DNA from: Aeromicrobium marinum DSM 15272
GTDB lineage: Bacteria > Actinomycetota > Actinomycetes > Propionibacteriales > Nocardioidaceae
Length of the DNA stretch: 64,000 bases
Assembly: GCF_000160775.2 (NCBI RefSeq)
Contig: NZ_CM001024.1
Location: forward strand, 1,414,113-1,478,112
Reading direction: 5' to 3'
Under the pieces are notes generated by a model that was given only the letters and a program-made list of their open reading frames with translations, ran no database searches and was not told the DNA's origin. The position numbers and the translations under genes were made by a program. The number at the start of each line of letters is the position of its first letter. The first letter of the stretch is position 1. Below are positions 16,395 through 24,924 of the stretch, in pieces.

Positions 16395-16922
16395 TGGCGA
16401 GCAGTGGCGACGGTGATCAGTGGACTGATCCTCATCGGTGGGTGCGGGGGCGACGACCCGGTGCCGCGAGAACCCGAGCCGACGCCCTCGTCGACGGCGA
16501 CTCCCCCGCCGATGCCCGACCAGGCACGGGAGAACACCGTCGAGGGTGCGGCAGCGTTCGTGACCTACTACGTCGACGTGCTCAACTACGCGGCGGTGAC
16601 GGGGGATGTCGACGAACTGGAGGAGTTGACGGATCCGAGTTGCGAAGGATGCGCTCGATATGTCGAACTCTTCCGAAACACCTACGCCGACGGCGGCGCC
16701 ATATCCGGAGGTGCTTGGAGCCTTGGCACGATCACCATTCGAGACGACGGCATCGAGACCTTGGCCAGCACAGACGTGCAGATCAACGAGGGCCAATACA
16801 CAGCCACATCAAGCTCGGAACCCGAGGCCACGTCACGAACATCCGAACGACTCACGTTCGGAGCAGTGCTAACTGACGCCGGTTGGTCCACGACCCAGCT
16901 GTTCTTGGGAGATCCGAAGTGA
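16392..16922 (+). CDS. Predicted lipoprotein (DUF6318-like)
   Basis: A 176-residue protein with lipobox LIGGC, a Pro/Thr/Ser-rich linker, then a conserved-looking domain (EGAAAFVTYYVDVLNYA ... DPSCEGCARYVELF) with a Cys pair. The domain matches my memory of the actinobacterial DUF6318 family. The ATG at 16392, after GGGGGA, is chosen over 16353, which would place extra residues before the signal peptide. Its last bases overlap the next start (GTGA), so it forms a two-gene operon. Function unknown. Confidence 0.75.
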   Translation: MWRAVATVISGLILIGGCGGDDPVPREPEPTPSSTATPPPMPDQARENTVEGAAAFVTYYVDVLNYAAVTGDVDELEELTDPSCEGCARYVELFRNTYADGGAISGGAWSLGTITIRDDGIETLASTDVQINEGQYTATSSSEPEATSRTSERLTFGAVLTDAGWSTTQLFLGDPK

Positions 16923-17626
16923 TCTCGGTGCTCCTAATCCTCGCCCTCCAAGGCGGAACGGCCGCTCTTGGCGAGAGCGGAATCGACGTGACGCCTGGAA
17001 CGACCCACCCAGCCGTTCAACTAGAAGGCGTCCAAGAATCCGAAGGCCTGGGGCCCCGCGAAGGGCCCTTCCAGCCAATTGCTAGGCCGAACCCTCCACC
17101 GCAGCCGGTCGACGCCAACTGTTTGCCGGAAGCAGGCACGCAGCGTTGCTTCACGATCCCGCGCGACGATGAGGCGGACGAGCCGGAGGTGACGCCTGCG
17201 GATGTCGAGCGGGCCGTCCGGGAGGTCGGGCTCCCGGCGCTGACGGTGCAGATCCAGCCCGGCACCCGGACCCTCGTGAATGCCGACACGATCCTGCACA
17301 CCGTGCCGGCCGACTTCGAGCGGACGGTGTCGCTGCTGGGCTTCACCGTCGACCTCGTCGCAACCCCCGCGCAGTACCGGTGGAACCACGGAGACGGCAC
17401 GAGCAGCTCGACGGCTGGACCTGGACGGCCCTGGCCGGCGGCCGACGTCACGCACCGCTACCGGCGGGCGGCTGATGCCGTGCAGGCCAGCGTCGACGTC
17501 ACGTACCGGGTCACCTATCGGGTGAACGGTGGTGCGTGGCAGACGCTGTCCGCGCCAATCACCGCGGCCGGCCCGGCCACGTCGCTGCAGGTCGCCGAGG
17601 CAGCCCCGGTCCTCGTCCGCCCCTGA
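16919..17626 (+). CDS. Secreted protein with a PKD-like domain
   Basis: A 235-residue protein from GTG at 16919, coupled to the upstream lipoprotein gene by a GTGA overlap. A short hydrophobic start (ISVLLILALQGGTAALG) looks like a signal peptide. A Pro-rich stretch follows, then a beta-rich C-terminal domain with YRWNHGDGTSSST, resembling the PKD fold of surface proteins. Probably exported and acting with the lipoprotein at the cell surface (inference). Confidence 0.7.
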   Translation: MISVLLILALQGGTAALGESGIDVTPGTTHPAVQLEGVQESEGLGPREGPFQPIARPNPPPQPVDANCLPEAGTQRCFTIPRDDEADEPEVTPADVERAVREVGLPALTVQIQPGTRTLVNADTILHTVPADFERTVSLLGFTVDLVATPAQYRWNHGDGTSSSTAGPGRPWPAADVTHRYRRAADAVQASVDVTYRVTYRVNGGAWQTLSAPITAAGPATSLQVAEAAPVLVRP

Positions 17627-17689
17627 GCCGCACCTACCGCCACTCGAGCGGATCGGTTGCTCACCTACCGCCCGGGCGTCGGACGTGGG

Positions 17690-17722
17690 GCAGCCCCGGA
17701 CTCGGGTCGAGTCCGGGGCTGC
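17690..17722. terminator. Bidirectional terminator
   Basis: A 14-bp perfect stem (GCAGCCCCGGACTC at 17690-17703 with 17709-17722) with a 5-base loop, between convergent genes ending at 17626 and 17778. Confidence 0.85.
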
Positions 17723-17777
17723 GGAGGTACCTGGCGGTCCCGTGCGGGCTTCCCCACCCGGGCCGGGACCGCGAGGA

Positions 17778-18194
17778 TCAGTCGCCGTAGACCGGGACCG
17801 CGAGGGACGTGCCCATCTGCAGACCCGAGGCGTTGGGCAGGGAGTTGAGCCGGACGATGTCGTCGATGGTGTCGCGCACGTCGCCCGAGGGGTTGGCCGC
17901 CGCCGCGATGCTCCACATGGTCTGGCCCGGCTGCACCGTGATCATGGTGGTCTCGACGATGCGACCGGAGGCATCGGTGGCCGCCGTGGACGACCCGAAG
18001 GTGACGGCCAGGGCCGCGATGACCATGAGGGCGGCCAGCACGACCGCGACCCGGCCCCGGCGGGTCAGCCGCAGCTCGGCGGGGGCCGCCGGCTGGACCT
18101 GGGCGACCGCCCGCAGGTGCCGCTCCTGGCGCGGTGCGTCGTGGGCACGCGCCGGCCGGAAGGTGAACGGGAGTTCGGCGTGGATGCTGCTCAT
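17778..18194 (-). CDS. SOS-controlled LysM-domain division inhibitor (Rv2719c/DivS-like)
   Basis: A 138-residue protein with a cytoplasmic N-terminus, one membrane segment (VAVVLAALMVIAALAVTF, about 71-88) and an external LysM domain (ITVQPGQTMWSIAAAANPS ... IVRLNSLPNASGL). Architecture, size and closeness to lexA match the actinobacterial group that includes mycobacterial Rv2719c and corynebacterial DivS, which halt division during DNA damage. The ATG at 18194 has GGAGG five bases upstream. Two LexA boxes lie in its promoter, supporting SOS control. Here it is separated from lexA by two unrelated genes. Confidence 0.85.
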   Translation of the reverse strand: MSSIHAELPFTFRPARAHDAPRQERHLRAVAQVQPAAPAELRLTRRGRVAVVLAALMVIAALAVTFGSSTAATDASGRIVETTMITVQPGQTMWSIAAAANPSGDVRDTIDDIVRLNSLPNASGLQMGTSLAVPVYGD

Positions 18195-18290
18195 GGTGGC
18201 CTCCGTGGGGGAAGTGAGACGAAGAGTGGCGTGCTCGGCCGAACACGGCCCGCGTGTCATCCGACCTGGTCCGATGAAGGATCAAGAGGC

Positions 18291-18322
18291 ACGAACACGC
18301 GTTCGATCGAACACGTGAACGA
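18291..18322 (-). promoter_or_regulatory. Tandem abutting LexA (SOS) boxes
   Basis: ACGAACACGCGTTCGA (18291-18306) differs from the actinobacterial SOS box TCGAAC(N4)GTTCGA by one base. TCGAACACGTGAACGA (18307-18322) abuts it with a weaker right half. They lie 97-128 bases upstream of the LysM gene. Confidence 0.8.
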
Positions 18323-18476
18323 CAGTACGGGACACCACCGACAAAAGTGAAGAGGTGGATCGAACAAACTTTCTAGAGCCGTACTGCATGCCGTCTGACC
18401 TGCAGCGATGCCCGAAACTTGTGGTCCACACCACACGGTTCGGGCTCACCGAGCGGTGCAGGAGCACGTCGATGGG

Positions 18477-18482
18477 TACGGT
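18477..18482 (+). promoter_or_regulatory. -10 box of the YihY gene (leaderless)
   Basis: TACGGT, six bases, then ATG at 18489. The rest of the 294-bp gap holds only the SOS boxes and an AT-richer stretch near 18340-18375. Confidence 0.45.
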
Positions 18483-18488
18483 CGATGC

Positions 18489-19424
18489 ATGGGAGAACTG
18501 CGAAGCATCCTGACCACCGCGTGGAAGCAGGCGTCGTCGCGACAGGCGTCCCTGCTGGCGGCCGGGGTGGCGTTCTACGCCTTCCTGTCACTGTTCCCGG
18601 CGATGATCGCGGGGATCCTGACCTACGGCCTCGTCGTCTCGCCGGAGACCCTGACCCGGCACACCCAGGCCGTCGGCGACGCCCTGCCCGCCGATGCCGC
18701 CTCCCTCATCACCGGTCAGATGGAGTCGCTCGCCGACAGCTCCGGCGGGTCGCTCGGGTTCGGTCTGGCACTGGCCGTCGTGCTCGCGCTGTACAGCGCG
18801 AGCGGCGGCGTCGGCAACCTGGTGACGGCCGTCAACGAGATGTTCGGGTTCCCCGAGACCCGCAGCTTCATCAAGCGCAAGCTGCTCTCCCTCGGACTCA
18901 CCGCCGGCGCGCTGCTGTTCTTCGTCGTCACGATCACCCTCGTCGCCGTCGCGCCGGCCGTGCTGGACGCCCTGATCGACGTGCCCGGTCTGCGCATCGC
19001 GCTCGAGGCCGGACGGTGGGCGATGCTGCTGGGCGCCCTGGTCGTCGGCGTCGGCGTGCTGTTCCGGCTCGCCCCCGACCGCACCGACGAACAAGCCACT
19101 CCCCTGGTGAACCGTGGCGTGGTGGTCGCGGCAGCGCTGTGGCTGGTCGTGTCGCTCGGGTTCTCGCTCTACGTCGACAACTTCGGCAGCTACGGCGAGA
19201 CCTACGGCGCGCTGGCCGGCGTGGTGATCCTGCTGCTGTGGTTGTGGGCCGGGCTGTTCGCGATGCTGCTGGGCGCCTCGATCGAGTCGGTCCGCGAGGA
19301 AGCGGTGCTGGAGTCCGAGGACGACCTCAGTGACCCCGGCGTTCCGCCCGCCGCAGCCGGTGCGCACCGATCCGACGGGACAGACGATCCAGCGGTCGAG
19401 CGGGCCCGGGCATCGTCGACATGA
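18489..19424 (+). CDS. YihY/virulence factor BrkB family membrane protein
   Basis: A 311-residue protein with six hydrophobic segments. The family start is ASRQASLLAAGVAFYAFLSLFPAMIAG, with LALYSASGGVGNLVTAVNEMFG and YGALAGVVILLLWLWAGLFAMLLGA further on. The old RNase BN name for this family is not supported; its role is unclear, possibly transport. The start at 18489 is set by the leaderless -10 box. The last 98 bases overlap the 3' end of the opposite-strand SDR gene. Confidence 0.9.
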   Translation: MGELRSILTTAWKQASSRQASLLAAGVAFYAFLSLFPAMIAGILTYGLVVSPETLTRHTQAVGDALPADAASLITGQMESLADSSGGSLGFGLALAVVLALYSASGGVGNLVTAVNEMFGFPETRSFIKRKLLSLGLTAGALLFFVVTITLVAVAPAVLDALIDVPGLRIALEAGRWAMLLGALVVGVGVLFRLAPDRTDEQATPLVNRGVVVAAALWLVVSLGFSLYVDNFGSYGETYGALAGVVILLLWLWAGLFAMLLGASIESVREEAVLESEDDLSDPGVPPAAAGAHRSDGTDDPAVERARASST

Positions 19425-20169
19425 GCCGGCCGAGCACGCCGCGCCACGCCGGCAACGTCCGGTAGACCCGCTTGGTCCCGAACATGTCGACCAGCGAGGT
19501 CGCGACCTTCTCGGGCGTCAGCATCACGCCGCCGGCGAGCGCCTGACGAGCGCCGCCACCGGGCACCATGCCGTCGACCATCGCCGTGGCCACCCCGTCG
19601 GGACATACCGCGTGCACGCCGATCCCGTCGGGCAACAGCTCGGTCGCCAACGAGGTCGCCAGCGACAGCACCGCGGCCTTGGTGGCCGCGTAGGCGCTCA
19701 GGCCGGGCACCGGGGCGTGGGCGCTGAGGGAGGCCAGGATGCCGATCTCTCCCCCGGTCACGCCGCTCGCCGCCTGCTGCCGGAACACCTCGGCGGCCGC
19801 CCGCACACCCCAGGCCACCCCCAGGACGTTGACGTCGAACTGCAGCCGGATCTGGTCGGACGTGAGATCGACCAGGTCGCCCTCGAACAGCACGCCGGCG
19901 TTGCACACCCAGGCGCCCAGAGGCGCGATCGCTGCCGTGCGGGCCGCCGCGGCACGGTTGGCCTGCTCGTCGGTGACGTCGAGGGCGAACCCCTCCACCG
20001 CGCCGATCTCGGCCGCCGTCCGTGCGGCGTCGGCAGCGTCGACGTCGGTGACCACCACCTGGTAGCCGCGGGTCACCAGCTCGGCGGCCACGGCCCGGCC
20101 GATGCCCCGCGCGGCGCCCGTCACGAGGGCGGACCGGGGCTGGGACGGGGTGACGAGAGGGCGAGGCAT
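19327..20169 (-). CDS. Short-chain dehydrogenase/reductase
   Basis: A 280-residue SDR with TGAARGIG (NAD(P)-binding), NAG, an active-site Ser in ASLSAHAPV and YAATK. It reduces or oxidises an alcohol/ketone, substrate unknown. The long C-terminal extension (from about 235) is basic and overlaps the YihY 3' end in antisense for 98 bases. ATG 20169 is preceded by TAGGGT and seven bases. Confidence 0.9.
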   Translation of the reverse strand: MPRPLVTPSQPRSALVTGAARGIGRAVAAELVTRGYQVVVTDVDAADAARTAAEIGAVEGFALDVTDEQANRAAAARTAAIAPLGAWVCNAGVLFEGDLVDLTSDQIRLQFDVNVLGVAWGVRAAAEVFRQQAASGVTGGEIGILASLSAHAPVPGLSAYAATKAAVLSLATSLATELLPDGIGVHAVCPDGVATAMVDGMVPGGGARQALAGGVMLTPEKVATSLVDMFGTKRVYRTLPAWRGVLGRLMSTMPGPARPLDRLSRRIGAHRLRRAERRGH

Positions 20170-20205
20170 GGCCGTCACCCTAGTGGACGAGTCCCCGCGA
20201 CACGC

Positions 20206-20221
20206 TCGAACATGTGTTTGA
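20206..20221 (+). promoter_or_regulatory. LexA operator of lexA
   Basis: TCGAACATGTGTTTGA matches the actinobacterial SOS box with one mismatch in the right half. It overlaps a -35 TTGATC (20218-20223), which has a 17-base spacer to -10 TAGCCT (20241-20246). Confidence 0.85.
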
Positions 20222-20240
20222 TCGAACGCACCTTCGGTAC

Positions 20241-20246
20241 TAGCCT
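20241..20246 (+). promoter_or_regulatory. -10 box of lexA (leaderless)
   Basis: TAGCCT, six bases, then ATG at 20253; -35 TTGATC lies 17 bases upstream inside the SOS box. Confidence 0.55.
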
Positions 20247-20252
20247 GTGGGC

Positions 20253-20990
20253 ATGAGCGACGAGCAGAACACCCCCGGAACCGACGCCGCGGTCACCGAG
20301 CTCCCCGACGGTCCCGCCGACGCCAACGGGCTCACCGCGCGGCAGCGCCGGGTCCTGGAGTTCCTGCGCGACGAGGTCGAGAAGCGGGGCTACCCGCCGA
20401 GCATGCGCGAGATCGGGCAGGCGGTGGGGCTGGTCAGCACCTCGTCGGTGTCGCACCAGCTCAAGCAGCTGGAGAAGATGGGGCACATCCGCCGCGATCC
20501 GTTCCGCCCTCGCGCCATGGAGATCTTCCTGCCCGACGGCGGCGCGGCACGCCATGCCGTCAGCAGCGCCTCCGCGTCCTCGTACGACGAGACCGGGATC
20601 GACGACGCCCACCCCGAGGCGACCTACGTCCCGATCGTGGGACGCATCGCCGCCGGTGGTCCGATCCTCGCCGAGGAGCGCGTCGAGGAGATCTTCCCGC
20701 TGCCGAAGTCGCTCGTGGGCGACGGCACGCTGTTCCTGCTCGAGGTGTCCGGCGACTCCATGATCGACGCGGCCATCTGCAGCGGTGACTACGTCGTCAT
20801 CCGCCAGCAGCCGGTCGCCGAGAACGGCGAGATCGTCGCCGCCATGCTCGACGGTGAGGCCACCGTCAAGACGTTCCAGCGCAAGGACGGTCAGGTGTGG
20901 CTGCTGCCGCACAACGACGACTACTCCCCCATCGACGGCACCCACGCCACGATCCTCGGCAAGGTCACCGCGGTCCTGCGCCGCGTGTAG
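20253..20990 (+). CDS. lexA: SOS repressor LexA
   Basis: A 245-residue repressor of the SOS response. The N-terminal winged helix ([20 protein letters not shown] ... [19 protein letters not shown]) binds SOS boxes. The self-cleavage bond is Ala-Gly in GRIAAGGP; catalytic Ser lies in VSGDSM and Lys in ATVKTF. ATG 20253 is chosen over GTG 20247 because of the leaderless -10 spacing. The operator at 20206 indicates autoregulation, and the same boxes control the nearby LysM inhibitor. Confidence 0.97.
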   Translation: MSDEQNTPGTDAAVTELPDGPADANGLTARQRRVLEFLRDEVEKRGYPPSMREIGQAVGLVSTSSVSHQLKQLEKMGHIRRDPFRPRAMEIFLPDGGAARHAVSSASASSYDETGIDDAHPEATYVPIVGRIAAGGPILAEERVEEIFPLPKSLVGDGTLFLLEVSGDSMIDAAICSGDYVVIRQQPVAENGEIVAAMLDGEATVKTFQRKDGQVWLLPHNDDYSPIDGTHATILGKVTAVLRRV

Positions 20991-20998
20991 GCCGGTCG

Positions 20999-21150
20999 GG
21001 GGTTTCGAGGCTCGCAGGCTCGCACCTCAACCACCGAGTGGTCGCGTCGGTGGTTTCGAGGCTCGCACGCTCGCACCTCAACCACCGAGTGGTCGGCCTG
21101 CTCGGTGGTTGAGGTGGCGCGAGGAACGAGCGCCCTCGAAACCACAAACC
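20999..21150. repeat. Three copies of palindromic element B
   Basis: Two direct copies (21001-21036, 21049-21086; GGTTTCGAGG ... CACCTCAACCACC) and one inverted copy (about 21103-21146; GGTGGTTGAGGTG ... CCTCGAAACCAC). They fill the gap between convergent lexA and galE and may act as a terminator. Related copies lie at 12605-12646. Confidence 0.85.
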
Positions 21151-21158
21151 TCCAGCGG

Positions 21159-22109
21159 TCAGCCGGCGTTCCAGGCGCTGGCGAACATCTGGTGCACCGT
21201 GTGCCGGTTCTCCCAACCCAGGTCGCGGGCCGCCTGCTCGCCGGTGGCCACGATCCGGGCCGGGTCGCCCGGCCGGGCCGGCCCGATCTCGGGTTCGAAG
21301 TCGATGCCCGTCGCGGCGGCCGCGGCGTCCATGATCTCGCGCACCGACACGCCCGACCCGCTGCCCAGGTTGTAGACCGCCTCGAGGGTCTCGCCCTCCA
21401 CCAGGCGCCGGGCCGCGACCACGTGCGCCTCGGCCAGGTCGGCCACGTGGATGTAGTCGCGCACGCACGTGCCGTCGGGCGTGGGGTAGTCGGTGCCGTT
21501 GATGCGAGGGGTGCGGCCCTCCCGCAACGCCTTGATCACCAGCGGGAACAGGTTGTGCGGGCTGGTGTCGTACAGCTCCGGCACGGCCGACCCGACCACG
21601 TTGAAGTACCGCAACGAGGTGTGCCGCAGACCCGATGACCGGCCCACGTCGGCGATCAGCCACTCGCCGATCAGCTTGCTCTCCCCGTACGGGGACTCCG
21701 GCCGGGTCGGGGTGTCCTCGGTGACCAGCTCCACGTCGGGCGTGCCGAACACCGCTGCGCTGGAGGAGAACACCAACGCGTCGACGCCGTTGGCCTCCAT
21801 CGCCTCCAGCAGCAGCACCGTGCCCTGCACGTTCTGCTGGTAGGTGTGCAGCGGACGGTCGACCGAGACACCGGCGTACTTGAAGCCGGCCAGGTGGATC
21901 ACGGCCTCCACGGAGTGGTCGGTCATCGCCCGGGTGATGGCGGCGGCATCGAGCAGGCTCGCCTGCACCAGCGGCACCTCGTCCGGCACGAACTCCGCGT
22001 GCCCGCTGGAGAGGTCGTCGATCACGACGCAGTCCATGCCGGCCAGCCCCAGGGCCCTGACGACGTGCGAACCGATGTAGCCGGCGCCGCCGGTGACCAG
22101 GATGCTCAT
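21159..22109 (-). CDS. galE: UDP-glucose 4-epimerase
   Basis: A 316-residue extended SDR that interconverts UDP-glucose and UDP-galactose. TGGAGYIGSH binds NAD, SSSAAVFG has the catalytic Ser and SPYGESK the Tyr-Lys pair. ATG 22109 is chosen over GTG 22112 because TAGGGT plus six bases precedes it. The -10 shares its TAG with the dinG stop (22119-22121), so galE may be read both with dinG and from its own start. It would supply UDP-galactose for envelope polymers. Confidence 0.93.
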   Translation of the reverse strand: MSILVTGGAGYIGSHVVRALGLAGMDCVVIDDLSSGHAEFVPDEVPLVQASLLDAAAITRAMTDHSVEAVIHLAGFKYAGVSVDRPLHTYQQNVQGTVLLLEAMEANGVDALVFSSSAAVFGTPDVELVTEDTPTRPESPYGESKLIGEWLIADVGRSSGLRHTSLRYFNVVGSAVPELYDTSPHNLFPLVIKALREGRTPRINGTDYPTPDGTCVRDYIHVADLAEAHVVAARRLVEGETLEAVYNLGSGSGVSVREIMDAAAAATGIDFEPEIGPARPGDPARIVATGEQAARDLGWENRHTVHQMFASAWNAG

Positions 22110-22115
22110 CACGCC

Positions 22116-22121
22116 ACCCTA
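22116..22121 (-). promoter_or_regulatory. -10 box of galE overlapping the dinG stop
   Basis: Minus-strand TAGGGT followed by six bases and ATG 22109; the TAG is also the dinG stop codon. Confidence 0.4.
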
Positions 22122-24065
22122 GCCAGCGTCGGCGTCGAGGCGCCGCAGTGCCGACAGCACCACGTCGCGGTCGGTCGTGCGCCACATGGTCGGCAGCGAT
22201 GCCGCGAGGAAGGAGCCGTACCGCGCCGTCACGAGCCGGGGGTCGAGCACGGCCACCACGCCCTTGTCGGTGGTGCGCCGGATCAGCCGGCCCGCGCCCT
22301 GCGCGAGCAGCAGGGCGGCGTGCGACGCCGCCACCGCCATGAAGCCGTTGCCGCCGCCCTTCTCGACCAACCGCTGCCGGGCGCTCATCAGCGGGTCGTC
22401 GGGCCGCGGGAACGGGATCTTGTCGATGATGACCAGCTGACAGGTGTCGCCGGGCACGTCGATGCCCTGCCACAGGCTCAGGGTGCCGAACAGGCAGGTG
22501 CTCGGCTCGGCGACGAAGCGCCGGGCCAGCTCGCTGAGCTGGGCATCGCCCTGGCACCAGATGTCGAGGTCGGGCAGCCGCTCCCGCACCGCCTCGGCGG
22601 CCGTCTCTGCGGCACGGCGGGACGAGAAGAGGCCCAGCGTGCGGCCGCCCGAGGCCTCGATGAGCTCGGTGATCTCGGCGATCTGCGCCTCCCCCAGGCC
22701 GTCGCGCGCCGGCGGCGGCAGATGCTTGGCGACGTACAGCATGCCCTGCCGGGCGTAGTCGAACGGCGACCCGACGTCGACCCCCGTCCAGTCGTCGCCG
22801 CCGGGGGCGAGCCCCAGGCTGCGGGCCACCGGGTCGAACCCCCCACCCACGGTCAGGGTGGCGCTGGTGAGCACCACGGTGCGGTCGGCGAACAGCTTGT
22901 CCCGCAGGCTGGCCGCGACGTCGATCGGCGCCACGTGCAGCCGGGGGCCGCCACGACCGTCGCTGCTCCACACCACCTGGGTGTCGCCCGCGGCGATCAT
23001 CCGCTCCGCGATCCGCCGGACGTCGTCGACCAGGCCTCTCGCCTGCTGGCGTCCCGGATCCGGCTCGGTGCCGCCGGTCTCCTTGGTGAACGCCGACAGG
23101 CAGGCCCGGGCGGTGTCGCGCACGAACGCGAGCACCTCGGCCAGCGGCTGCGGAAGGCTGTCGATGCGGCCCGGCTCGGTGCGGGTCAGCACGTCGGACA
23201 ACGACTCCGAGGCATCACTGAGGTCGTCGGCCGCGGTGTCCTCGGTGACGTGCGAGCGGGCCCGGCGGGCAGCTCGCTCGACCAGGCCGGGATCGAGCTC
23301 GTCGGTGGACGCCTGCGTCACCCGGGCGGTCAGCTCGTGGGCCTCGTCGATCACCACGGTGTCGTACTCCGGCAGCATCGGCACGCCGTCGATGGCGTCG
23401 ATCGCGAGCATCGCGTGGTTGGTCACCACCACCTGGGCTCGGTGTGCGTCCTCCTTGGCCAGCTCGGCGAAGCACTCGCCCGCGTACGCGCACCGGGAGG
23501 CTCCGAGGCACTCGCGATGGGTGACGCTGACCTGTCGCCACGCCGGGTCGCTGTGCGGCGGAGCCGCGTCCTTGTCGCCGGTGTGCCCGTCGGCGGCCTG
23601 CTGCTCGGCCCACGACCGCAGCTCGACGACCTCGGCGCCCAGCGTGCCCTCGGGCACCTCGATCAGCACCCCTTGGTCGTCCGGGGCGCCCTCGCGCACC
23701 CGGTGCAGGCAGGCGTAGTTGGCCCGGCCTTTCACGACCGCGTGGTGCGGCACCTCGTCCAGGGTGGCGCGGGCGGCCTCCTTCAGCGCCGGGATGTCGC
23801 GTTCGACCAGCTGGTGCTGCAGGCCGAGGGTGGCCGTCGCGATGACGACCCGCTGGTCGTGCAGCAGGCTCGGCACGAGGTAGGCCAACGACTTGCCGGT
23901 GCCGGTGCCGGCCTGCACCAGCAGGTGACGGCCGTCGGTGAACGCTCCGGCGATCTCCTCGGCCATCCGCTGCTGGCCGTCGCGGGGGGTTCCGCCGAGG
24001 GAGTCGACGGCGGCGGCGAGCACCGCAGCCACCGTGGGAGCCGGGTGGGAGGGCGCTTCGGGCAT
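22119..24065 (-). CDS. dinG: DinG/XPD-type ATP-dependent DNA helicase
   Basis: A 648-residue superfamily 2 iron-sulfur helicase. Walker A is AGTGTGKS, the DEAH box VIDEAHEL, and the Fe-S cluster cysteines lie in YACLHRV, ECLGASRC and AYAGECF. The C-terminal motif VI region reads QGAGRLIRRT. It unwinds forked or RNA:DNA substrates in repair. The start MPEAPSH at 24065 follows TAGCCT by seven bases, and that box overlaps the lgt stop. Confidence 0.92.
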   Translation of the reverse strand: MPEAPSHPAPTVAAVLAAAVDSLGGTPRDGQQRMAEEIAGAFTDGRHLLVQAGTGTGKSLAYLVPSLLHDQRVVIATATLGLQHQLVERDIPALKEAARATLDEVPHHAVVKGRANYACLHRVREGAPDDQGVLIEVPEGTLGAEVVELRSWAEQQAADGHTGDKDAAPPHSDPAWRQVSVTHRECLGASRCAYAGECFAELAKEDAHRAQVVVTNHAMLAIDAIDGVPMLPEYDTVVIDEAHELTARVTQASTDELDPGLVERAARRARSHVTEDTAADDLSDASESLSDVLTRTEPGRIDSLPQPLAEVLAFVRDTARACLSAFTKETGGTEPDPGRQQARGLVDDVRRIAERMIAAGDTQVVWSSDGRGGPRLHVAPIDVAASLRDKLFADRTVVLTSATLTVGGGFDPVARSLGLAPGGDDWTGVDVGSPFDYARQGMLYVAKHLPPPARDGLGEAQIAEITELIEASGGRTLGLFSSRRAAETAAEAVRERLPDLDIWCQGDAQLSELARRFVAEPSTCLFGTLSLWQGIDVPGDTCQLVIIDKIPFPRPDDPLMSARQRLVEKGGGNGFMAVAASHAALLLAQGAGRLIRRTTDKGVVAVLDPRLVTARYGSFLAASLPTMWRTTDRDVVLSALRRLDADAG

Positions 24066-24072
24066 GCGCGTC

Positions 24073-24078
24073 AGGCTA
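24073..24078 (-). promoter_or_regulatory. -10 box of dinG overlapping the lgt stop
   Basis: Minus-strand TAGCCT, seven bases, ATG 24065. Its TAG is the lgt stop codon. Confidence 0.35.
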
Positions 24079-24924
24079 GTCGGCCGGGGTCGTCGACGGC
24101 TCGGACCGGTCCACAGGTGCACCCCGGCGGCGTGACCACCAGAAGAACGCCGCAGCCAGCACGAACACCACGATCGACGTCCACACGTTGAGGCGGAACG
24201 GCCCGATCTCGTTGACGGTGTCGATGCGCAGCATCTCGATCCAGAACCGGCCGGCGGTGTAGAACATCACGTACAGCGCGAACGCCCGCCCGCCCGTGAG
24301 CCTCACCCGACGGTCGATGAGCACCAGCAGCAGGGCTGCGGCCAGGTTCCACAGCAGCTCGTACAGGAACGTGGGGTGGAAGGTCGCGAACTCCAGGAAT
24401 CCGGCCGGGCGGTTCTCGGGGTCGATCTCCAGCGCCCACGGCAGCTCGGTCGGGCGGCCGAACAGCTCCTGGTTGAAGTAGTTGCCGAGCCGGCCCACGG
24501 CCTGCGCGACCAGCAGACCGGGCGCGATCGCGTCGGCCACGGCGGCGAACGAGACGCCCGCCCGGCGGGCCGCGATGTAGGCGCCGAGGGCGCCGCCGGC
24601 CACCGCGCCCCAGATGCCCAGGCCGCCCTGCCAGATCTTCAGCGCGTCGACCGCGCTCTGGCCGTCGCCGAAGTACAGCTGGGGGTCGGTCGCCACGTGG
24701 TAGATGCGGGCGCCGACGATGCCGAACGGGATGGCCCAGATGGCGACGTCGCTGATGACGCCGTCCTTGCCGCCGCGCGCCTGGAACCGGCGCTCACCGA
24801 TCCAGATGGCCAGCAGGGCCCCGATGATGATGCCCAGCGCGTAGGCCCGCAGCGGGAACGGGCCGATCTCCCAGACGCCCGAGGAGGGGCTGGGGATCGA
24901 CTGGACGAGGGTCTGGGGGGTCAT
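24076..24924 (-). CDS. lgt: Prolipoprotein diacylglyceryl transferase
   Basis: A 282-residue polytopic membrane enzyme that adds diacylglycerol to lipobox Cys residues. Key motifs are PLRAYALGIIIG (His of other species replaced in the usual region), GGLGIWGAVAGG, and the signature GRLGNYFNQELFGRPT with essential Arg/Asn/Glu. Seven hydrophobic segments are visible. It is coupled to trpA (ATGA), the usual actinobacterial order trpC-B-A-lgt. The lipoproteins at 9555, 16392 and 37843 are candidate substrates. Confidence 0.95.
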   Translation of the reverse strand: MTPQTLVQSIPSPSSGVWEIGPFPLRAYALGIIIGALLAIWIGERRFQARGGKDGVISDVAIWAIPFGIVGARIYHVATDPQLYFGDGQSAVDALKIWQGGLGIWGAVAGGALGAYIAARRAGVSFAAVADAIAPGLLVAQAVGRLGNYFNQELFGRPTELPWALEIDPENRPAGFLEFATFHPTFLYELLWNLAAALLLVLIDRRVRLTGGRAFALYVMFYTAGRFWIEMLRIDTVNEIGPFRLNVWTSIVVFVLAAAFFWWSRRRGAPVDRSEPSTTPAD

